A DNA stretch of 64,000 bases from Qipengyuania citrea (GTDB lineage Bacteria > Pseudomonadota > Alphaproteobacteria > Sphingomonadales > Sphingomonadaceae). Numbering within the stretch: position 1 is the stretch's first letter; each line of letters begins with the position of its first letter. Of the stretch, positions 29,619 through 40,838 are shown piece by piece. Both the position numbers and the translations under genes were made by a program. The stretch is taken from positions 1,426,001-1,490,000 of the forward strand of contig NZ_JALJZT010000002.1 in the NCBI RefSeq assembly GCF_024171405.1, in the 5' to 3' direction. Under the pieces are notes generated by a model. The model had not been told where the DNA came from, made no database searches, and saw nothing but the letters and a program-made list of their open reading frames with translations.

Positions 29619-31046
29619 TCAGGTGGTCTGCAGGTCGTCGACGATCTCGACCACTTCTTCGCTTGTCTTGCGCGCCCGGTCACGCTCGCGCGGGGCGTCG
29701 AGCGCGGCCAGTACCGGCGCATCGCGATCGTAGATGTCGGCGAACTTGGTCAAATTGCCGTTCACGTCCACGCCATAGGTGAAATAGGTAATGTACACCG
29801 GCCACTGCTTTTCCATCGGATAGCGTGTGTAGGTCCCGCTGGCGGTGATCTCGGACACTTCCTGTTGGATGACCGGCAGATCCTCGCGCGTTTCGGCATT
29901 GCCCAGCATGGCCATCGTCATCGCCAGTTCGCGTGCGCCCTGCACGCGGATGCAGCCGTGGCTGAGCGCGCGATTGTCCTGATTGAACAGCGCCTTGGCA
30001 GGCGTGTCATGGAGGAAGATCGCATGCTCGTTGGGCATGTCGAGCTTCATCAGGCCGAGCGAATTGCCCGCCCCCGGCTGCTGCACCACGCTGACCCAGC
30101 CATTCGCGCCCTTGGTCGCCTTGTAGCCATTGGCGCGCGCCCAGGCGGGGTTGTTGAGCACTTTCGCGCCCAGTCCCTCGCCCTTCACGATCGATTGCGG
30201 CACCGTCCAGGTTGGGTTGAAGATCACCGCCTCGACCATTTCGGAGAGTTGCGGCGTGGCCGTGCGACCGGCCTTGCCCACCACAACGCGGTAATTCTTG
30301 ATGATCCGGTCGTTGACCGTCAGCCGCAACTGGTATTCGGGGACGTTGGTGAGCAGGTACTGCTTGCCCAGATCGCGCGCCAGCCAGCGCCAGCGATCCA
30401 TGTTCGCGCGGATCAGCTTGCGCTTGGCCGGATCGGTGGTCTTCGCCAGCTCGGTTTTGAGCCGCGCATAGTCGGGCGACACCGGGTTGAGCGCAGCCAG
30501 CGTGCCCGCGATATCGCCACTCTCGACCGCCTGTTCGAGCAGGCGATGCGAGGGCAGGACATCGGGGTCGGGATCGACGACGAACCACTGGCGCCGCGCG
30601 TCCATCGGCGTGCGCCCGTCTCGCAGATCCTCGACCAGCCAGATGAAGATCTGGCTCGCGATGTCATTCAGCGCCGCACCTTCGCCCGCGGCGATTGCAG
30701 CGGACAGCTCGGCACTGCGGTAATCCGCAGGAACCAGCCCCTCGGCTTCGACAGTGGGGATGAAGGCCAGCAGCTTTTTCGCCTGCGGGATGCTCCATTC
30801 GCGGACCATCACCGGCAATTGCTGGACCACTTCGCCCGACGCCGTGCGGATATCGTCGAAGCTGTCCTCGACGCTCGGCGGGGTCGCCCCCGTGGTGGTC
30901 CCCGCGGTGTAATCGGGCAGTTTCTCGGTCACCTTCGCCGGTTCGGGCGGCAGCAGGTCTTCGGGCGCATTGTCCTGCGCCATTACCGAAGTTGCACACA
31001 GCGCCGCACCCATTGCGGAGCCGAAAATCAGACGGAAGCGTGTCAT
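29619..31046 (-). CDS. L,D-transpeptidase of the YcbB/LdtD type
   Basis: 475 residues. A signal peptide (GSAMGAALCATSVMA) is followed by a scaffold and putative peptidoglycan-binding region (about 60-250) and a YkuD catalytic domain: FNPTWTVPQSIVKGEG, MPNEHAIFLHDTP and the nucleophile in SHGCIRVQGA. The large insert between FNPTW and HDTP is typical of YcbB, which makes 3-3 cross-links. The C-terminal ~50 residues (DRDAPVLAAL onward) are charged and probably disordered. The start at 31046 gives a normal signal peptide; a very long upstream frame is not coding. Confidence 0.9.
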   Translation of the reverse strand: MTRFRLIFGSAMGAALCATSVMAQDNAPEDLLPPEPAKVTEKLPDYTAGTTTGATPPSVEDSFDDIRTASGEVVQQLPVMVREWSIPQAKKLLAFIPTVEAEGLVPADYRSAELSAAIAAGEGAALNDIASQIFIWLVEDLRDGRTPMDARRQWFVVDPDPDVLPSHRLLEQAVESGDIAGTLAALNPVSPDYARLKTELAKTTDPAKRKLIRANMDRWRWLARDLGKQYLLTNVPEYQLRLTVNDRIIKNYRVVVGKAGRTATPQLSEMVEAVIFNPTWTVPQSIVKGEGLGAKVLNNPAWARANGYKATKGANGWVSVVQQPGAGNSLGLMKLDMPNEHAIFLHDTPAKALFNQDNRALSHGCIRVQGARELAMTMAMLGNAETREDLPVIQQEVSEITASGTYTRYPMEKQWPVYITYFTYGVDVNGNLTKFADIYDRDAPVLAALDAPRERDRARKTSEEVVEIVDDLQTT

Positions 31047-31187
31047 AAGTCCTACCAGATGCACCCCGCGCCCCTGTAGCGCGTATGGGGGGATATTAGT
31101 CCAATGCGCCAAGCTAATCCAATATCCCGGCTTTCGCAGTGCTGAATTACCGGTGACGGTTGCAGGATGCGCGGATAGAGCCGTGCG

Positions 31188-32078
31188 GTGACCCGCGACC
31201 ATGTCCTGCTTCCTGTCTTCATGGCCGCGCTGGCGGTCGCCAGCCTGTCGCTGATGGATGCCTTCATGAAGAGCGCCGCACTGGCGGTAGGGGCGCTCAC
31301 CGCCTCGTGGCTGCGGTCGGTAATCGGTACGGGAATTGCGCTGCCGCTGTGGCTGGCGCGCGGCGGCCGCTGGCCGCAGCGGCATGTGCTCAAGCTGCAT
31401 CTGCAGCGCTCGGTGGTCGCCACCTTCATGGCACTGGCCTTTTTCTATGCGCTTACCAAGCTGCCGCTGGCGGAAGCGATCGCGATCAGCTTCATTGCCC
31501 CGCTGATCGCGCTCTATCTCGCGCGCATCTTGCTGGGCGAGACCATCCGCCGCGAAGCGATCGCGGCGTCGCTGCTCGGTTTCGCGGGGACGCTGGTCAT
31601 TGTCGGCGGCAAGATCGGGCAGGCCGATTTCGACCGCGATGCCGCGCTGGGGCTCGCCGCCATGCTCTTCTCGGCACTGCTCTATGCCTATGGGTTCATC
31701 CTTATCCGGCGCCAGTCGCAGGTTGCCGGCCCGGCCGAGATCGCCACCTTCCATTCGGGTGTTTCGGTGGTCCTGCTGGGCGTGGCCGCGCCGTTCGTGT
31801 TCGAAATGCCCGATAGAGCCACTTTGATCGATCTCGGCGCCGCCGCGGCGCTGACCGTAGCCGGGGCGATGGCATTTGCCTGGGCCTATGCCCGCGCCGA
31901 GGCGCAGGTACTGGTCCCGCTCGAATATTCGGGTTTCCTTTGGGCTTCGCTGTTTGGCTGGCTGTTCTTTGCCGAGCAGCTCACGCTGCCCACCGTGATC
32001 GGAACGGCGATTATCATCGCATCGTGCTGGCTTGCGACCCGCAGGCCCCGCGCGGCAGCGATGCCCCAGCTGCCCTAG
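31188..32078 (+). CDS. EamA/DMT superfamily transporter
   Basis: 296 residues with ten predicted membrane helices in two EamA repeats; the LPLAEAIAISFIAPLIALYLARILLGE stretch in repeat one is split by the usual Pro, and VPLEYSGFLWASLFGWLFF occurs in repeat two. Such proteins export metabolites or drugs; the substrate is unknown. The start is GTG at 31188; an ATG at 31221 would remove part of the first helix. Its stop codon lies in a CTAG shared with the stop of the 50-residue gene on the other strand. Confidence 0.88.
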   Translation: MTRDHVLLPVFMAALAVASLSLMDAFMKSAALAVGALTASWLRSVIGTGIALPLWLARGGRWPQRHVLKLHLQRSVVATFMALAFFYALTKLPLAEAIAISFIAPLIALYLARILLGETIRREAIAASLLGFAGTLVIVGGKIGQADFDRDAALGLAAMLFSALLYAYGFILIRRQSQVAGPAEIATFHSGVSVVLLGVAAPFVFEMPDRATLIDLGAAAALTVAGAMAFAWAYARAEAQVLVPLEYSGFLWASLFGWLFFAEQLTLPTVIGTAIIIASCWLATRRPRAAAMPQLP

Positions 32079-32227
32079 CGCGCCTGTTCGACTGCAGCGG
32101 CGCGAACCGGCTGGTCGGCAAAGGTGAAAGCGGCGGTAAAGCATCCCGCCACGCCCAATGCCACCGCGGTGACGGCGATCCGCAAGGACCGTCGAGACCT
32201 GTCGCCGGCATCGAAAAACGAAGGCAT
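32075..32227 (-). CDS. 50-residue protein with signal-like hydrophobic segment
   Basis: ATG at 32227 is preceded by GAGGAG at ideal spacing, a better ribosome site than most genes here have. The product is MPSFFDAGDRSRRSLRIA followed by a hydrophobic run VTAVALGVAGCF and a short tail FADQPVRAAAVEQAR. The Arg-rich start plus hydrophobic core looks like a signal or anchor, with a Cys at its end. No family recognised. It runs towards the EamA gene and the two stops overlap in CTAG. It is divergent from acnA. Confidence 0.62.
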   Translation of the reverse strand: MPSFFDAGDRSRRSLRIAVTAVALGVAGCFTAAFTFADQPVRAAAVEQAR

Positions 32228-32444
32228 TCAAATTACTCCTCATGCGGCCCTGGTGCCGGTGCGGGGTCAACGCCCCGATTCTGGCACACCAAGCGCACAA
32301 ATCGCGCAAGGGTTCCTGCGAATACGCGATGTTGCACCGCCGCACACTTGATTTTTGCGGCGTTCCGGCGCAGGTGCGCGGCACATTCTGCAGTCCCGGC
32401 CATTGGGCAGGTGACGGCTCTCAAAAGAAAGGATCAACGCGCGC

Positions 32445-35120
<2,676 letters not shown>

Positions 35121-35149
35121 TCCGACAGGTACGGTAGCGCTCCGGTAGC

Positions 35150-35869
35150 ATGTCGGTCTTTGACCGCCTGTCACAGCTGCTGGGGCGCGCCGAACCCGAT
35201 CCGCAGGCCGATCCCGCCATCATGCGCGCGATCGGCACTACGGTTCGCGAACGGCTGCTGGCCGACCCGCGCGTTGAACCGCGTGGCGGGGGGGAAGCCG
35301 ACCTGTTCCTGATGCGCGGACTGCTGACGCAGCAGCAATGCCGCAAGCTGATCACGGTGATCGACAGCCGCATCCAGCCTTCGGTGCTGTTTTCGGACAA
35401 GGCATCGCCGCGCGGACGCACCAGCTCGACCCACTTCTTCGCCAAGGACCTGCCCGAAACCAAGGCGCTGGCGCGCAAGATCGGCGCGGTCACCGGCATC
35501 GCGCCGGTCCATGCTGAGCCACTGCAAGGCCAGCGCTATCGCGAAGGCGAGGAATATCGCCACCACCGCGACCATTTCCGCCCCGACCGCCCGCACTGGC
35601 AGGTCGAGCGGCGACGCGGCGGGCAGCGCAGCTGGACCGCAATGGTCTATCTCAATGCGGTAGAAAGCGGCGGCGAAACCGAGTTTCCCGAGCTCGACCT
35701 CAGGATCGTTCCCGAACCCGGCCTGCTGGTGATGTGGGACAATATGGACCGCAGGGGGCAGCCCAACCGCGCGACGCGGCATGCCGCGCTACCCGTTGGC
35801 GCAGGCACGAAATACGTCGTGACGCAGTGGTATCGGCAAGGCGAATGGAGCCTCAGCCAGCGCGATTGA
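35150..35869 (+). CDS. Prolyl 4-hydroxylase-like 2OG-Fe(II) oxygenase
   Basis: 239 residues. The double-stranded beta helix carries HRDHF (iron His and Asp), the distal His in ATRHAALPV and the 2-oxoglutarate-binding Lys in GTKYVVTQWYR. RTSSTHFF and GGETEFPELDL are typical of bacterial P4H-type proteins. It would hydroxylate a protein or peptide residue; the target is unknown. It follows acnA by 29 bp on the same strand and may be cotranscribed, which would put an oxoglutarate-dependent enzyme behind a TCA enzyme. Confidence 0.85.
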   Translation: MSVFDRLSQLLGRAEPDPQADPAIMRAIGTTVRERLLADPRVEPRGGGEADLFLMRGLLTQQQCRKLITVIDSRIQPSVLFSDKASPRGRTSSTHFFAKDLPETKALARKIGAVTGIAPVHAEPLQGQRYREGEEYRHHRDHFRPDRPHWQVERRRGGQRSWTAMVYLNAVESGGETEFPELDLRIVPEPGLLVMWDNMDRRGQPNRATRHAALPVGAGTKYVVTQWYRQGEWSLSQRD

Positions 35870-35887
35870 GCGCGATCGGCGTGGGCC

Positions 35888-36742
35888 TTAGGCCGCGCGT
35901 TTGATGCGAAACTTGCGGCGCCCGAGGATCGCGGCGGCGGCAAAACCGAACAGCGCCATCATCGGCGGGGCGGGCACATCGGTGCCGCTGCTGCTGCCCG
36001 AGGTCGACGAACTGGTCGACGACGAGGTCGAGCTCGATGTCGAGGTGGAAGACGAAGTCGAACTCGACGTGCTCGTCGAGGACGAGCTGCTCGTGCTGGT
36101 GGTGACGTTGCCGCTCGAAGTCGAGACTTCGCCGGTCGAGGTCGAGACGCTGCCGGTAGAGGTCGAAACTTCGCCGGTAGAGGTCGAGATCGACCCGGTC
36201 GAAGTCGAGGTCGACGTGCCGCCGGTCGAGGTGGTCGTGGAGACATCGACGATCACATCGGGCGTGTCGCCGCCGGTGGTGGTGGTCGAATTGACGATCA
36301 CGCTGCCGCCGCCGCTCGATCCGGAAAAGAAGCCGCCAAAGAAACCGCCGCCGCCGAAGCCGCCGCCACCCGAAGTGCTGCTGCCGCCGATCGAGCGCGA
36401 TGCGCCGCCACCGCGGACCGGCGCGGCTGCGGGCAGCGGCGGGACGGGAACGGGCGCCATCGCCTGGCGATAGACGGGCGGGCAGATATTGTTCGGGCTG
36501 TTGGCCGCTGCGGGCGAATCGGCAGGCACGCATTCGACGGGGCGCGGAATCGTCCGCGCCCGCGGCACGGTCGGCCGGGGTACGGCGCGCGGGGTCGCCT
36601 GCTTGACGTATTTGACCGCCTTCGACTTATATTGCGGGTTGTCGGAGATCGGACGCTCGGCGACATGCACCGCACCGCCCGCAAGCAGCGCGCCACCCGC
36701 CGCGGTGGCCGAGAGTTTGGCGAGAGCTGACTTGACCGACAT
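35888..36742 (-). CDS. PEP-CTERM-like, Ser/Thr/Gly-repeat surface protein
   Basis: 284 residues. N-terminal signal-like SALAKLSATAAGGALLAGGAV, a Pro/basic segment with four Cys-poor repeats, a Gly-rich block (GGGGFGGGGFFGGFFSG), then about 90 residues of repeated STSTG(E/S)VSTS units passing into Ser/Thr tracts. It ends VPAPPMMALFGFAAAAILGRRKF: VPAP, one hydrophobic helix and a basic tail, which is the PEP-CTERM sorting-signal pattern recognised by exosortase. I infer an exported, probably glycosylated, surface or matrix protein. No exosortase gene is in the window. AGGAAG precedes the ATG. Confidence 0.68.
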   Translation of the reverse strand: MSVKSALAKLSATAAGGALLAGGAVHVAERPISDNPQYKSKAVKYVKQATPRAVPRPTVPRARTIPRPVECVPADSPAAANSPNNICPPVYRQAMAPVPVPPLPAAAPVRGGGASRSIGGSSTSGGGGFGGGGFFGGFFSGSSGGGSVIVNSTTTTGGDTPDVIVDVSTTTSTGGTSTSTSTGSISTSTGEVSTSTGSVSTSTGEVSTSSGNVTTSTSSSSSTSTSSSTSSSTSTSSSTSSSTSSSTSGSSSGTDVPAPPMMALFGFAAAAILGRRKFRIKRAA

Positions 36743-36814
36743 AACTGTGACTTCCTGTTGCGACCGAGGAAAAGGGTTCTTTTTCCGTCCCTTACCACGA
36801 TCCGGATGTACTCC

Positions 36815-36841
36815 GGCGAATCCCTTCCTCGGGGACTCGCC
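36815..36841 (-). promoter_or_regulatory. Stable hairpin in the leader of the PEP-CTERM-like gene
   Basis: A 10-bp stem with one G-T pair (36841-36832 with 36824-36815 on the minus strand) and a seven-base loop CGAGGAA that contains a Shine-Dalgarno-like GAGGA. A second small stem, CCGGA/TCCGG, follows at once. The 73-base distance to the ATG means it does not mask the ribosome site directly. Confidence 0.45.
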
Positions 36842-36900
36842 AATCTTTACGTTTCGCGGTACGCCTAGAAAGTAAATTTTTCGCCGAAATGCGAGCTTTG

Positions 36901-36916
36901 CGCAAGCCCCGTCCCG
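36901..36916 (-). promoter_or_regulatory. Candidate sigma-54 (-24/-12) promoter
   Basis: On the minus strand the sequence CGGGACGGGGCTTGCG matches TGGCACG-N4-TTGCW with GG and GC exactly ten bases apart (GG at 36915-36914, GC of TTGC at 36903-36902). Transcription would start near 36890 and give a leader of about 148 bases. PEP-CTERM genes are known to be RpoN-dependent in several bacteria, which supports the call, but no activator gene is present here. Confidence 0.5.
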
Positions 36917-36959
36917 TTTCGGGACCGTCCAGCGGTGCTTTACTACCGCTGCGGTAACC

Positions 36960-37985
36960 TCATTTGTCGAACATGTTTCCCTGCGGTGTGGAGGGCGGGG
37001 CCAGCCCCAGATGCAGCCAGCCGCCATCGTTGAGACAGCGCCCGCGCGCGGTCCGCGCAATCAGGCCGAGCTGGATGAGATAGGGCTCGATCACCTCCTC
37101 GACCGTGTCGCGCGGCTCGCTGAGACCTGCCGCCAGCGTTTCCACCCCGACCGGCCCGCCCTTGTAGGTGGTGGCGATCATGGTGAGATAGCGCCGGTCC
37201 ATCGCGTCGAGACCGAGGCCATCGACTTCGAGCCGGGTGAGCGCATCGTCGGCCACGCGGCTGGTCACCACCGCCTCGCCCAGCACGCTGGCGAAATCGC
37301 GCACGCGGCGCATCAGCCGCCCCGCCACGCGCGGTGTTCCGCGGCTGCGGCGGGCGATCTCGCGCGCGCCGCCCTCGTCGATCCCCATGCCGAGCAGCCC
37401 TGCACCGCGCGTGACGACGCGGAGCAGTTCGTCCTCGGTGTAGAAATTGAGCCGCACCGGGATACCGAACCGGTCGCGCAGCGGCGTGGTCAGCAGCCCC
37501 TGCCGCGTGGTCGCGCCGACCAGCGTGAACGGCGGAAGGTCGATCCGCACGCTGCGCGCGGATGGCCCTTCGCCGATGATGATATCGAGCGCCCGGTCTT
37601 CCATCGCCGGGTAAAGCACTTCCTCGACCACCGGATTGAGCCGGTGGATCTCGTCGATGAACAATACGTCGTGCGGCTCGAGATTGGTCAGCAGCGCGGC
37701 CAGGTCGCCTGCTTTGGCGATCACCGGCCCGCTGGTGGCGCGGAAGCCCACGCCCAATTCCTTGGCGACGATCTGCGCCAGCGTGGTCTTGCCGAGCCCC
37801 GGCGGGCCGAAAAACAGGACATGGTCCATCGCCTCGCCGCGGCCCTTCGCGGCCTCGACGAACACGCGCAGATTCTCTCGCGCCGCCTTCTGCCCGACGA
37901 ATTCGGCGAGGCTCTTGGGGCGCAACGCAGCGTCGGGGTCCTCGGGCTGGCGCTCGGGCGTGTGGAGGGGAACGGGCTCGGTCAT
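36960..37985 (-). CDS. ruvB: Holliday junction branch migration helicase RuvB
   Basis: 341 residues. AAA+ motor with Walker [13 protein letters not shown], Walker [12 protein letters not shown], sensor regions [22 protein letters not shown] and DRFGIPVRL, and a winged-helix C-terminus ([16 protein letters not shown]). It drives branch migration of Holliday junctions with RuvA. It is on the same strand as ruvA but is separated from it by dsrE and by a GIY-YIG gene on the opposite strand. Confidence 0.96.
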   Translation of the reverse strand: MTEPVPLHTPERQPEDPDAALRPKSLAEFVGQKAARENLRVFVEAAKGRGEAMDHVLFFGPPGLGKTTLAQIVAKELGVGFRATSGPVIAKAGDLAALLTNLEPHDVLFIDEIHRLNPVVEEVLYPAMEDRALDIIIGEGPSARSVRIDLPPFTLVGATTRQGLLTTPLRDRFGIPVRLNFYTEDELLRVVTRGAGLLGMGIDEGGAREIARRSRGTPRVAGRLMRRVRDFASVLGEAVVTSRVADDALTRLEVDGLGLDAMDRRYLTMIATTYKGGPVGVETLAAGLSEPRDTVEEVIEPYLIQLGLIARTARGRCLNDGGWLHLGLAPPSTPQGNMFDK

Positions 37986-38011
37986 TGAGGCGCTCTACCA
38001 AGCTGGAAGAT

Positions 38012-38041
38012 GTATCCTGCAACCGGTTCGGGACGACGGAG
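38012..38041. repeat. REP-like palindromic element, diverged copy A
   Basis: ATCCTGCAACCGGTTCGGGA with the following CGACGGA aligns along its whole length with copy C (38439-38469), differing at several positions. It lies in the opposite orientation to copy B, which starts about 22 bases further on. Confidence 0.55.
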
Positions 38042-38062
38042 ACAGAACCGTTCTCGACCCAA

Positions 38063-38093
38063 TCCGTCACCCTGAACTTGTTTCAGGGTCCAT
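38063..38093. repeat. REP-like palindromic element, copy B
   Basis: Core CCCTGAACTTGTTTCAGGG is a 7-bp perfect stem with a five-base loop, flanked by CCGTCA and TCCAT. It lies 20 bases before the ATG of the GIY-YIG gene and is an inverted relative of copy C behind that gene. Confidence 0.75.
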
Positions 38094-38113
38094 GTCGCGA
38101 CACGCTCCCCGTC

Positions 38114-38449
38114 ATGCAAGTTGATCGCGAGCCCTGCTTCTACATCCTCGCCAGCCAGCCGCGCGGGACGCTGTATATCGGCGTGACAAGCAGCCTCATC
38201 CAACGGCTCTACCAGCACCGGCAAGGCATCACCGGTGGTTTCACCAGCCGCTACGGAGTCCACCGTTTGGTCCGTTTCGAGATGTTCGGCAACATGGAGC
38301 TTGCGATCATGCGCGAGAAGCAATTGAAGCGTTGGCACCGTCAATGGAAAATCAATCTGGTCGAACGAGACAATCCGCATTGGGTAGATCTTGCGATCGA
38401 CCTTGGGTTTGATCCGCTTGCTCCGAGCAGGGCGAAAGATGGATCCTGA
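38114..38449 (+). CDS. GIY-YIG endonuclease-domain protein
   Basis: 111 residues of the short, single-domain GIY-YIG (URI-type) family. CFYILAS and TLYIGVTS form the two motif strands, LIQRLYQHRQG holds the conserved Arg and His/Tyr, and MREKQLKRWHRQWK is the usual basic helix with the catalytic-region Glu. The ATG at 38114 is used; frame upstream runs through the repeat. Its TGA stop lies inside repeat copy C. The gene is on the opposite strand to ruvA, dsrE and ruvB and, with its flanking palindromes, looks like an inserted unit. Family members are common and mostly of unknown role. Confidence 0.85.
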   Translation: MQVDREPCFYILASQPRGTLYIGVTSSLIQRLYQHRQGITGGFTSRYGVHRLVRFEMFGNMELAIMREKQLKRWHRQWKINLVERDNPHWVDLAIDLGFDPLAPSRAKDGS

Positions 38450-38469
38450 AACGAGTTCAGGATGACGGA
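38439..38469. repeat. REP-like palindromic element, copy C
   Basis: GGATCCTGAAACGAGTTCAGGA followed in sequence by TGACGGA; stem CCTGAA/TTCAGG with a five-base loop. It is the inverted counterpart of copy B (CCGTCA...TCAGG...TCCAT read on the other strand) and contains the stop codon of the GIY-YIG gene. Confidence 0.75.
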
Positions 38470-38490
38470 GGCTTGAGGTTTCCTCTCTCT

Positions 38491-39024
38491 TCAAAACGGG
38501 TTCACCGTATAGCCCGCCTGCTGCAACTGCGCATGCGCGGTCATGGCGGAGAGCGCGAGTTCGACGCCCGGGATGAGATCCGCCTCGGCCAAGCCATGCG
38601 CCGCAGCGCTCTGGCCGCAGACGATGAAGCGCACGCCGTAGTCGAGCAGCTGCGTGACCATGTAGTGCGAGCCATTGCTTGTCTCATCGTCGCGCAGATC
38701 GTGGACCGCCTTGCCATGCACGACCACCGCGACCCGCATGTTCGCCGGGTCGACCGCGTGCGAGGCATGCATGTTGATGAAGCGTGCGGCGCTTTCGAAC
38801 CCGCGGTTGCGCGTGCCCGTATCGGCCTGCCCGGCGACGTCGAAGGCGATCGCGAATTCGGTATCGGGGGCGAAGGTGTCGATGCCTTCGACCGGGGCGT
38901 GGGCACCGAACTCCTCGAAGATCGGCCCGGTGCGAAACGCGCTCATGTCCTGTGCGCCTGCCGCAGTGGCCAGCAGCGCACCCGCAGCTGCCAGAATAGT
39001 GAATCGTATCGCCGTCATCGTCAT
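38491..39024 (-). CDS. Exported DsrE-family protein
   Basis: 177 residues. A signal peptide ([17 protein letters not shown]) precedes a DsrE/DsrF-like domain with the strand-helix order [34 protein letters not shown] and [19 protein letters not shown]. One Cys (in FIVCG) occupies the position of the sulfur-carrying Cys in related proteins. Periplasmic members of this family are of unknown function, and a direct role in recombination is not implied. The start overlaps the ruvA stop by ATGA, so it is translated with ruvA. Confidence 0.82.
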   Translation of the reverse strand: MTMTAIRFTILAAAGALLATAAGAQDMSAFRTGPIFEEFGAHAPVEGIDTFAPDTEFAIAFDVAGQADTGTRNRGFESAARFINMHASHAVDPANMRVAVVVHGKAVHDLRDDETSNGSHYMVTQLLDYGVRFIVCGQSAAAHGLAEADLIPGVELALSAMTAHAQLQQAGYTVNPF

Positions 39025-39626
39025 CCTGCCGCCTTCTTCAATGCCACGCGGATCAACTCGCCCTCGCCCGCACCCTCGCCCAGTTCGCCCTGCGCCGCGG
39101 CCACCGCGCGCGCGGCGACTGCGGGCTTGAAACCGAGGTTCTCCAGCGCGCTCACCGCATCGGCGCTGGCGCCGCCTGCCAGAGTTGCGCCTAGGCCAGC
39201 GCCCGCCGTACCGCCACCCGGCAGCGCGCCCGCCTTGTCCTTCAGTTCGTTGACGATCCGCCCCGCCAGCTTCGGCCCGACGCCATTGGCGCGCGCGACC
39301 GTGGCCGCATCGCCCTGCGCGCAGGCCTGCTGCACTTCGCCGATCGACAGCGCCGAGAGGATTGCCAGCGCGACCTTGCTGCCCACGCCCTGCACCTGCG
39401 TCAGCAGGCGGAACCAGTCGCGCTCCGCCGCCTCGGCAAAACCGAGCAGCCGCATGTCGTTCTCGCTCACCTGCAGATCGGTAAAGACGGTGCAGGCTTC
39501 GCCCACCTCGCCCAGCGCGGCGAGCGTCTTGGACGAGCAATGCACCAGATAGCCCACGCCCGCGACATCGATCACCGCCCAGTCGGTACCGGTTTCGTCG
39601 AGCAGGCCCTTCAGCTTCGCAATCAT
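39021..39626 (-). CDS. ruvA: Holliday junction protein RuvA
   Basis: 201 residues. OB-fold domain I ([21 protein letters not shown]), helix-hairpin-helix domain II ([20 protein letters not shown] and [16 protein letters not shown]) and a flexible Gly/Ala linker to domain III, the RuvB-binding three-helix bundle. It tetramerises on four-way junctions and loads RuvB. ruvC, usually just upstream, is absent; aroC lies divergently 79 bp away. Confidence 0.94.
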   Translation of the reverse strand: MIAKLKGLLDETGTDWAVIDVAGVGYLVHCSSKTLAALGEVGEACTVFTDLQVSENDMRLLGFAEAAERDWFRLLTQVQGVGSKVALAILSALSIGEVQQACAQGDAATVARANGVGPKLAGRIVNELKDKAGALPGGGTAGAGLGATLAGGASADAVSALENLGFKPAVAARAVAAAQGELGEGAGEGELIRVALKKAAG

Positions 39627-39705
39627 GGTTTGTTCTTGGCCCTCAAGAAGGATTTGGTCCAGCGAGAATGGACAGGCGCCCACAGTTGCGGGCATGAGAC
39701 GAGGC

Positions 39706-40773
39706 ATGAGCTGGAACACCTTCGGACGGACGCTGCGCTTCACCACCTGGGGCGAGAGCCACGGACCCGCGATCGGCGCGGTCGTCGATGGGTGCCCGCC
39801 GGGGCTGCCGCTGGCCGAAGAAGACATCCAGCCCTTCCTCGATGCGCGCAAGCCGGGGCAGAACAAGTTCACCACCCAGCGCAAGGAACCCGATGCGGTG
39901 CGGATCCTGTCGGGCGTCTTCGAAGGCACCACCACCGGCACGCCGATCTCGCTGCTTATCGAGAACACCGACCAGCGCTCGAAAGATTATTCCGAGATCG
40001 CCAACACCTACCGCCCCGGCCATGCCGATTACGCCTATGATGCCAAATACGGGCTGCGCGACTATCGCGGCGGTGGGCGCAGCAGCGCACGCGAAACCGC
40101 GATGCGCGTGGCCGCGGGCGCGGTGGCGAGGCTGGTGATCCCCGAGGTTTCGATCCTCGCCTATGTCGCCGAGATCGGCGGCGATGCGGTGGACCCGGCG
40201 AATTTCGATGTCGACGAGATCGCGCGCAATCCCTTCTGGTGCCCCGATGCGGTCGCCGCGAAACGGTGGGAGGCGCTGGTCGACGAGGCGCGCAAGGCGG
40301 GGTCTTCGCTGGGCGCGGTGGTCGAATGCGTCGCCACCGGCGTGCCCGCCGGATGGGGCGCACCGATCTATGCCAAGCTCGACAGCGATCTGGCGGCGGG
40401 GATGATGAGCATCAATGCGGTCAAGGGCGTCGAGATCGGCGACGGCTTCGGCGCGGCGCGTCTGACCGGCGAACAGAACGCCGACCCGATGCAGCCGGGC
40501 AATGACGGCCCGCGCTTCGCCGCCAACCACGCCGGGGGGATCGCCGGGGGCATTTCGACCGGCCAGCCGGTCACCTGCCGCGTCGCGTTCAAGCCAACCA
40601 GTTCGATCCTCACGCCCGTGGACAGTATCACACGCGGCGGCGAGGCGACCGAAGTGCGCACCAAGGGGCGGCACGACCCCTGCGTCGGCATCCGCGGTAC
40701 CCCGGTGGTCGAAGCGATGATGGCGCTGGTTCTGGCCGACCACAAGCTGCTGCACCGGGCGCAATGCGGATAA
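39706..40773 (+). CDS. aroC: Chorismate synthase
   Basis: 355 residues. N-terminal [20 protein letters not shown], the flavin/EPSP region [18 protein letters not shown] and C-terminal [14 protein letters not shown] [13 protein letters not shown] are all family signatures. It converts EPSP to chorismate using reduced FMN and supplies the aromatic amino acid branch that includes pheA at 19325. The ATG at 39706 follows an ACGAGG ribosome site; an ATG four codons upstream is possible. Confidence 0.96.
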   Translation: MSWNTFGRTLRFTTWGESHGPAIGAVVDGCPPGLPLAEEDIQPFLDARKPGQNKFTTQRKEPDAVRILSGVFEGTTTGTPISLLIENTDQRSKDYSEIANTYRPGHADYAYDAKYGLRDYRGGGRSSARETAMRVAAGAVARLVIPEVSILAYVAEIGGDAVDPANFDVDEIARNPFWCPDAVAAKRWEALVDEARKAGSSLGAVVECVATGVPAGWGAPIYAKLDSDLAAGMMSINAVKGVEIGDGFGAARLTGEQNADPMQPGNDGPRFAANHAGGIAGGISTGQPVTCRVAFKPTSSILTPVDSITRGGEATEVRTKGRHDPCVGIRGTPVVEAMMALVLADHKLLHRAQCG

Positions 40774-40838
40774 GGCGCCTTGGCGAGCCAATACCGCAAA
40801 TCCATTGTTCTGCCCGAACAAGCCGCTAGGGACACCCT

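Noticed and set aside
36000..36240. CRISPR-like array because of short repeated DNA units
   Set aside because: The repeats are in-frame codons of the Ser/Thr-rich protein, without constant repeats and unique spacers.
36743..36900. Cyclic-di-GMP (GEMM) riboswitch in the PEP-CTERM leader
   Set aside because: A GCAAAGC string is present but the conserved core and paired elements of GEMM could not be aligned.
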